Source: Myxococcota bacterium (lineage in GTDB: Bacteria; Myxococcota_A; UBA9160; PR03). From it: a stretch of 26,107 bases of DNA. The translations under genes and the position numbers were made by a program. Of this stretch, positions 21,454 to 26,107 are shown in pieces. The DNA lies in contig JALOQG010000008.1 of NCBI GenBank assembly GCA_025453505.1, positions 1 to 26,107 on the forward strand. The letters run 5' to 3'. The notes beneath the pieces were generated by a model. The model was not told the origin of the DNA. It made no database searches and was given only the letters and a program-made list of their open reading frames with translations. The first letter of the stretch is position 1, and the number at the start of each line of letters is the position of its first letter.

Positions 21454-23372
21454 AGCAGCAGCAATTCCTCGCCGTGCTCGATCGCGACGAAGCCGAGCGG
21501 CGCTGGCATGCGGCGCTCGATCTCGCGCGGCTCGAGGCCGAGAGCGTTCCGCTCGCGGAGGCCCTCGGCCGCGTACTCGCCGAGGACGTGCGCGCGGAGG
21601 TGGACGTGCCGGGCTTCGACCGCTCGAACATGGACGGCTTCGCGGTGCGCGCCGAAGACACCTACGGCGCGAGCGAGAGCGAGCCGGTGCGCCTCGCCGT
21701 GAACGCCGAATCGATCGCGACCGGCATCGAGCCGGCGGTCGAAGTAGGACCCGGAACGGCGACGTCGATCGCGACAGGCGGCATGCTGCCGCGCGGCGCG
21801 GACGCGGTGATGCCGGTCGAGCACACGGACCTCGAGGACGGCGGCCGCGTCGTCGTGGTGCGGCGCGCGACGACGCCGGGCGGCGCCGTCTCCTTCGCGG
21901 GCACCGACATGGGGCGCGGCGAGACGGTGCTCTTCGCCGGCGCGCGTCTCACCTCGCGCGACACCGGCGTGCTCGCGGCGATCGGGCGCGATCGCGTTCC
22001 CGTCGTGCGGCGGCCGCGCGTCGCGGTGCTCTCGACCGGCGACGAGATCGTCCCGCCCGGTGCACCGATGCGACCGGGACTCGTGTACGACAGCAACGCG
22101 CGCATCCTCGCCGACGCCGTGCGCGAACTCGGCGGCGATCCGGTGCTGGTCGGCTGCTTCCGCGACGACGAGGCGGCGCTGCGCGACGGCGTGCGCCGTG
22201 CGCTCGCAGACGCCGACCTCGTGCTGCTCTCCGGCGGCACGTCGAAAGGCGAAGGCGATCTGTGCGCGCGCGTCGTGGACGAACTCGAGCCGGGCATCCT
22301 CGTGCACGGCGTCGCGCTCAAACCCGGCAAGCCGATCTGTCTCGCCGCGCACGGACGGCGGCCCGTCGTGATCCTGCCCGGCTTCCCGACTTCCGCGGTC
22401 TTCACCTTCCACGAACTCGTCGCGCCGGTGCTGCGCCGCCTCGTCGGCCTGCCGCCGGACCGGCGCGAGACGGTGTCGGCGCGGCTGGCGCTGCGCACGA
22501 GCTCCGAGCGCGGCCGCCTCGAGTATCTGCTGGTCGGCCTCGTCGCGGGCGCGGACGGCGCGCTCGCCGCGTATCCGATGGGCAAGGGCAGCGGCAGCGT
22601 GACCGCCTTCAGCCGCGCCGACGGCTTCGTGCGGATCCCGCGCAACGTCGAGATCCTCGATGCGGGCGCGCGCGTGGAGGTCACGCTCGTCGGCCGCGAC
22701 CTGCCGCTCGCCGATCTCGTGGTCGTCGGCAGCCACTGCGCGGGCCTCGACCTGCTCGCGTCCGCGCTCGCGCGCGAGGGCTACACCGTGAAGCTGCTGG
22801 CGGTCGGATCGCAGGCGGGGCTCGCGGCGGCCGAGCGTCGCGAGTGCGACGTCGCGCCGATCCACCTCCTCGATCCCGCGACCGGCCGCTACAACGCGCC
22901 CTTCCTGACGCCCGGACTCGCGCTCGTGCAGGGCTACGTGCGCATGCAGGGCGTCGTGACGCGGCCCGATGAGACGCGCGACGCCGCGGCGCTCGTCGCC
23001 GATCCCGCGCTGCGCATGGTCAACCGCAATCGCGGCAGCGGGACGCGCGTCGTGATCGACGCGCTGCTCGGCGATCGCCGGCCCGCCGGCTTCGCCTACG
23101 AGCCGCGCTCGCACTACGCGGTGGCGGCGGCCGTGGCGCAGGGGCGCGCGGACTGGGGCGTCACGATCGAGACCGTCGCGCGCGAGGCGGGGCTGCGCTT
23201 CCAGCCGCTGCGCGAAGAGCACTACGACTTCGTCGTGCCCGAAGAGCGCCTGGACCGGCCCGCCGTCGCGGCCTTGCGCCGCCTGCTCGAACCCGGCACC
23301 GAAGTGCGCCACGCGCTCGAAGCGCGCGGCTTCCCCGCTGCCGCACCCGAAGCCAAAAGGAGACCTGAATGA
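21450..23372 (+). CDS. MoeA fused to a C-terminal periplasmic-binding-protein-like domain (copy 2)
   Basis: A 640-residue fusion. Residues 1 to ~410 are a full MoeA (VDVPGFDRSNMDGFAVRAED, STGDEIV, SGGTSKGEGDL, LPGFPTSAVFTFHE). Residues ~420-630 are a type 2 periplasmic-binding-protein-like domain of the PF12727 kind: VVVGSHCAGLDLLASALA, CDVAPIHLLDPATGRYN, NRNRGSGTRVVIDALL and YAVAAAVAQGRADWGV. There is no signal peptide, so the binding domain is cytoplasmic. It may hold or sense oxyanion or pterin for the MoeA half. Such fusions are known in archaea and some bacteria; their substrate is not firmly established. GTG start overlapping moeA by 4 bases; the stop overlaps tupA by 4 bases. Confidence 0.94.
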   Translation: MKQQQFLAVLDRDEAERRWHAALDLARLEAESVPLAEALGRVLAEDVRAEVDVPGFDRSNMDGFAVRAEDTYGASESEPVRLAVNAESIATGIEPAVEVGPGTATSIATGGMLPRGADAVMPVEHTDLEDGGRVVVVRRATTPGGAVSFAGTDMGRGETVLFAGARLTSRDTGVLAAIGRDRVPVVRRPRVAVLSTGDEIVPPGAPMRPGLVYDSNARILADAVRELGGDPVLVGCFRDDEAALRDGVRRALADADLVLLSGGTSKGEGDLCARVVDELEPGILVHGVALKPGKPICLAAHGRRPVVILPGFPTSAVFTFHELVAPVLRRLVGLPPDRRETVSARLALRTSSERGRLEYLLVGLVAGADGALAAYPMGKGSGSVTAFSRADGFVRIPRNVEILDAGARVEVTLVGRDLPLADLVVVGSHCAGLDLLASALAREGYTVKLLAVGSQAGLAAAERRECDVAPIHLLDPATGRYNAPFLTPGLALVQGYVRMQGVVTRPDETRDAAALVADPALRMVNRNRGSGTRVVIDALLGDRRPAGFAYEPRSHYAVAAAVAQGRADWGVTIETVAREAGLRFQPLREEHYDFVVPEERLDRPAVAALRRLLEPGTEVRHALEARGFPAAAPEAKRRPE

Positions 23373-24223
23373 GAATCGGGAAGTGCATCGCCTCGTTGGT
23401 CGCGTCGTTCGCGCTCGTCTGCGGCTTTTCGATCTCCGCTGCCGCGGCCGAGGCGGCGGGTGAGGTCGTCCTCGCCACCACCACGAGCGTGCGCGACAGC
23501 GGGCTGCTCGACGTGCTGCTCCCGCCCTTCCAGAAGCAGACGCAGATCGAGGTGAAGGTGATCGCCGTCGGCAGCGGCGCGGCGCTGCGCATGGCGCGCG
23601 ACGGCAACGCAGACCTCGTACTCGCGCACGCGCCCGAGCCGGAGGAGGCGCTCGTGAAGGAGGGCTTCGCCCTCGACCGCCGCGCGCTCGCCGAGAACTT
23701 CTTCGTGATCGCCGGCCCGCCGGAAGATCCCGCTCGCGTGCGCGAAGCGAAGAGCGCCGCCGACGCGATCGCGCGCATCTTCGCGGCCGGCGCTCCGTTC
23801 GCGAGCCGCGGCGACGACTCGGGCACGCACCAGCGCGAGCGCGCACTGCTCACCGCCGCCGGTCTGCCGCCCGAGGCGACGGGCCCGGGCGTGCTGCGCA
23901 CGGGCTCGGGCATGGGTCCGACGCTGCAGGTGGCGGGCGAGAAGCGCGCCTACGTGCTGACCGACGAGGGCACCTTCCGCGCGCTGCGCGCGCGCATCGG
24001 ACTGGTCGCGCTGAGCGGCCGCGATCCGGCGCTGCGCAACGTCTACTCCGTGCTGCGCGTCGCGCCGGGCAAGTTCGCGCCGGGACGCATCCGCGCGGAG
24101 AACGCGACACGGCTGGCGGATCACCTGCTCTCGGCCGCGTCGCGCGAAGCGATCGCCGGCTTCGGCGCGACGCCCGACGAGGGCCCGCTCTTCGTGCCGC
24201 TCGCGGCCGCGCCCGCGCCGTGA
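23369..24223 (+). CDS. tupA: Tungstate ABC transporter, substrate-binding protein TupA
   Basis: A 284-residue periplasmic protein with a Sec signal peptide (about 1-29, ending ISAAAAEA). The oxyanion-binding signature LATTTSVRDSGLLD (TTTS at 37-40) and ASRGDDSGTHQRE are diagnostic of TupA, which selects tungstate over molybdate. AAAAGGAGA lies ahead of the ATG, whose ATGA overlaps the MoeA-fusion stop. The C-terminus FVPLAAAPAP is short and Ala/Pro-rich. It is the first gene of the tupABC run and is translationally coupled on both sides. Confidence 0.95.
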   Translation: MRIGKCIASLVASFALVCGFSISAAAAEAAGEVVLATTTSVRDSGLLDVLLPPFQKQTQIEVKVIAVGSGAALRMARDGNADLVLAHAPEPEEALVKEGFALDRRALAENFFVIAGPPEDPARVREAKSAADAIARIFAAGAPFASRGDDSGTHQRERALLTAAGLPPEATGPGVLRTGSGMGPTLQVAGEKRAYVLTDEGTFRALRARIGLVALSGRDPALRNVYSVLRVAPGKFAPGRIRAENATRLADHLLSAASREAIAGFGATPDEGPLFVPLAAAPAP

Positions 24224-24876
24224 ACGATCTCGCCGTGGCGTCGCTGGCCGAGATCGCGCTGCGCACGCTCGCAGTGTCGGCCTCCGCGCTGGCCGTCGCG
24301 GTGGCGATCGGGCTGCCGCTCGGCATCGCACTCGGGCGGCGCCGCTTCCGCGGCCGCGGCGCGGCCGTGTCGCTGGTGAACACCGCGATGGGACTCCCGC
24401 CCGTGGTCGTCGGCCTCGTCGTCGCGCTGCTGCTCTGGCGCAGCGGCCCGCTCGGCGGACTCGGACTCATGTACACGCCGACCGCGATGGTGATCGCGCA
24501 GCTGCTGATCGCGCTGCCGCTCGTCGTGGGCCTCTCGCACGCCGCGGTCGGCGCGCTCGGACCCGAGTGGCATCTCCAGGTGCGGGCGCTCGGCCTCTCG
24601 GGCATGCGATCGCTGTGGCTGCTGCTGCGCGAGACGCGGCTCGGCCTGCTGGCCGCGGTGATCGCCGCACTCGGCGGCATCCTCTCCGAGGTCGGCGCCG
24701 TGATGATGGTCGGCGGCAATCTCGAAGGCGAGACGCGCGTGCTCACGACCGGCATCCTCATGTACACGCAGATGGGACGCTTCGACGACGCGCTCGCGCT
24801 CTCGGCGCTGCTGCTCGGCCTGACGCTCGTGCTGACGGGTACGCTCACCGCGCTCCAGCAATCGGGACGGCGATGA
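24220..24876 (+). CDS. tupB: Tungstate ABC transporter, permease TupB
   Basis: A 218-residue inner-membrane permease with about five or six membrane spans (for example LAVSASALAVAVAIGLPLGI and PVVVGLVVALLLW). The cytoplasmic EAA-like loop, RALGLSGMRSLWLLLRETRLG followed by LLAAVIAALGGILSEVGAVMM, contacts the ATPase and is typical of TupB/WtpB permeases. GTG start overlapping the tupA stop by 4 bases, and ATGA overlap with tupC. Confidence 0.95.
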   Translation: MNDLAVASLAEIALRTLAVSASALAVAVAIGLPLGIALGRRRFRGRGAAVSLVNTAMGLPPVVVGLVVALLLWRSGPLGGLGLMYTPTAMVIAQLLIALPLVVGLSHAAVGALGPEWHLQVRALGLSGMRSLWLLLRETRLGLLAAVIAALGGILSEVGAVMMVGGNLEGETRVLTTGILMYTQMGRFDDALALSALLLGLTLVLTGTLTALQQSGRR

Positions 24877-25934
24877 GCGGGGCGGTGCTCGAAGCGCGCG
24901 ACCTGCGCGTGCGGCCGCCCGGCGCGAACGGCCCGGACGGCTTCGAGCTCAGCGTCGGTGCGCTCGCGCTGCACGCCGGCTCGGTGCTCGCGGTGCTCGG
25001 CCCGAACGGCGCGGGCAAGAGCACGCTCTTGCGCGCGCTCGCGGGTCTCGAGACGCAGGCGCGCGGGAACGTCACGCGTCACGCGGCGGGTCCCGTCGCG
25101 ATGGTGTTCCAGCGCCCCGTGATGGTCGCGGGATCGGTGGCATGGAACGTCGCGCTGCCGCTCTGGGGCGCGGGCGTTCCGCGCGCCGAACGCCGCCGCC
25201 GCGTAGCGGCCGCGCTCGACCGTTTCGGGCTCGCGCCACTCGCCGCGCGCCGCGCCGACTCGCTCTCGGGCGGCGAGATGCGTCGCGTCGCGCTCGCGCA
25301 GGCGTTCGTGCGCGAGCCGGCCGCGCTGCTGCTCGACGAGCCCTTCGACGATCTCGACGCGCGCGCCCAGGAAGCGCTCTCGCTCGACCTGCGCGAGGCG
25401 ATCCGCGCGACGAACGTCGCGGTCGCGCTCGTCACGCACGACCTGCGCCAGGCGCTGCTGCTCGCCGACCGCATCGCCGTCCTGATCGGCGGGCACCTCG
25501 CACAAGTGGGCCCGCGCGACGCCGTACTGCGTCGGCCCGCGAACGTCGAAGTCGCGCCGCTTGTCGGCATGACGAACCTGCTGCCGGGCCGCGTGGTCGC
25601 GCGCGATCCCGAAGGCGACGCCGTGGTCGAAATCGCGCCCGAGTACCGGCTGCGCGCGGCGGCGGGCGCGACGATCGGCGCCGACGTGTGGGTCGGCATC
25701 CGGCCCGAGCACGTGAAGGTGGACGTCGGCCGCGGCGACACCCGCGTGATCGGCAAGGGGCACGTCGTCCGCACGCTCTCGGACGGCATGCTCGTCACCG
25801 CGTGGATCGCGTGGGCGGGACACGAGCTGCGCATCGTCGCGATCGCGGGCCGCGGCCTCGGTCACGCGCTCGCACCGGGCGACGGCGTCTCGCTCGCGCT
25901 GCGCCCGCAGGACGTGCATCTGATTCCGCGCTGA
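24873..25934 (+). CDS. tupC: Tungstate ABC transporter, ATP-binding protein TupC
   Basis: A 353-residue ATPase. Walker A GPNGAGKS is at 43-50. The Q-loop VFQRPVMVAGS, signature LSGGEMRRVALAQA, Walker B ALLLDEPFDDLD and switch VTHDLRQA follow in order. A C-terminal region (about 240-353), ending in LALRPQDVHLIPR, looks like a TOBE/MOP-like regulatory domain, as in ModC-type ATPases; it could sense cytoplasmic oxyanion and gate transport. The start overlaps the tupB stop by 4 bases. Last gene of the island; a convergent gene ends 5 bases beyond. Confidence 0.95.
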   Translation: MSGAVLEARDLRVRPPGANGPDGFELSVGALALHAGSVLAVLGPNGAGKSTLLRALAGLETQARGNVTRHAAGPVAMVFQRPVMVAGSVAWNVALPLWGAGVPRAERRRRVAAALDRFGLAPLAARRADSLSGGEMRRVALAQAFVREPAALLLDEPFDDLDARAQEALSLDLREAIRATNVAVALVTHDLRQALLLADRIAVLIGGHLAQVGPRDAVLRRPANVEVAPLVGMTNLLPGRVVARDPEGDAVVEIAPEYRLRAAAGATIGADVWVGIRPEHVKVDVGRGDTRVIGKGHVVRTLSDGMLVTAWIAWAGHELRIVAIAGRGLGHALAPGDGVSLALRPQDVHLIPR

Positions 25935-25939
25935 TGCGA

Positions 25940-26107
25940 CTACTTCGCGAAGAACTCCGCCAGCAGCTGCGCGATGCGAGCGGGCTCTTCCTGCACGACC
26001 CAGTGCGTGCCCGATCCGAGCTCGACGAGCGTGCCGGCGTCGAGCAGCTGCGCGCTCGCGCGCGTCAGGTCCGACGGGATGAAGGCGTCGTGCGCCGCGA
26101 CGAGGAT
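25940..26107 (-). CDS. Alpha/beta hydrolase, C-terminal fragment (5' end outside window)
   Basis: Only the last 55 residues are inside the window, read on the minus strand from its right edge. They contain ILVAAHDAFIPSDLT (the strand carrying the acid residue of the triad, here HDAFIP) and SGTHWVVQEEPARIAQLL (catalytic His), ending in AEFFAK. This is the C-terminal pattern of alpha/beta hydrolases of the epoxide-hydrolase/haloalkane-dehalogenase type. The substrate cannot be inferred. It converges on tupC with a 5-base gap. Confidence 0.85.
   Translation of the reverse strand: MLVAAHDAFIPSDLTRASAQLLDAGTLVELGSGTHWVVQEEPARIAQLLAEFFAK

Noticed and set aside
21399..25919. Long open frames (689-815 codons) on the minus strand opposite moeA-tupC
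   Set aside because: All are Arg/Ala/His-rich antisense readings of recognised genes, with no domain or start signal.
1..26107. CRISPR array, tandem repeats, IS ends, integrase or att sites, tRNA genes
   Set aside because: I looked for these and saw none. The window reads as a stable chromosomal region, although hicBA and the tungsten island could be of accessory origin.

Overview
The window is uniformly very GC-rich and densely coding, with many 1-50 base gene overlaps. It looks like a chromosomal segment of a free-living Gram-negative bacterium. Periplasmic and lipoprotein-type respiratory proteins (NosZ, NosL, a c-type cytochrome, TupA) support Gram-negative. The gene mix (clade II N2O reductase, archaeal-type methionine adenosyltransferase, WS/DGAT, tungsten AOR, a limonene-monooxygenase-like LLM flavoprotein, TLPSH-type sulfatases) suggests a Myxococcota/Desulfobacterota-like lineage of the former Deltaproteobacteria. 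That placement is inference and was not tested. I saw no tRNA, rRNA, IS element, CRISPR array or integrase, and no gene-free stretch longer than 300 bases.

Layout. 1-2095 (+): 3' part of an acetoacetyl-CoA synthetase, a glutathione S-transferase, and a short hicB-hicA toxin-antitoxin pair. 2134-4790 (-): an operon of LLM flavin monooxygenase, D-2-hydroxyacid dehydrogenase and a secreted DUF192 protein. 4874-6070 (-): an archaeal-type methionine adenosyltransferase (TTG start). 6180-7589 (+): a secreted sulfatase-fold enzyme with Thr at the nucleophile position. 7562-14158 (-): a compact nos operon in the order cytochrome c lipoprotein, nosZ, nosD, nosF, nosL, nosY, then a conserved-looking membrane protein. 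14390-17030: a WS/DGAT lipid synthase (+), a Crp/Fnr-family regulator (-) and a hemerythrin-like protein (+). 17156-17941 (+): an ExeA/TniB-like AAA ATPase. 18012-25934 (+): a tungsten-enzyme island of MoaD-like sulfur carrier, aldehyde:ferredoxin oxidoreductase, MoeA, a MoeA-periplasmic-binding-protein fusion, and TupABC tungstate transporter. 25940-26107 (-): C-terminus of an alpha/beta hydrolase.

How it may work together. The nos operon makes an N2O-respiring unit: periplasmic NosZ fed by a membrane-anchored cytochrome, with copper-centre maturation by NosDFY and NosL. Next to it, two near-identical FNR-like boxes (ATGAC-N4-RTCATAAC) lie in the same orientation and at nearly the same distance upstream of the WS/DGAT and hemerythrin start codons. 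Both genes lack a clear Shine-Dalgarno, and one has a TAGTAT -10 element exactly where a leaderless transcript would need it. The second box also lies upstream of the Crp/Fnr gene itself. This suggests a small low-oxygen or NO-responsive regulon linking storage-lipid synthesis, a di-iron protein and the regulator, beside the N2O reductase. The right-hand island holds tungstate import, metal insertion into pterin, a sulfur carrier and the consumer enzyme in one run, so it reads as a near self-contained tungstoenzyme supply line.
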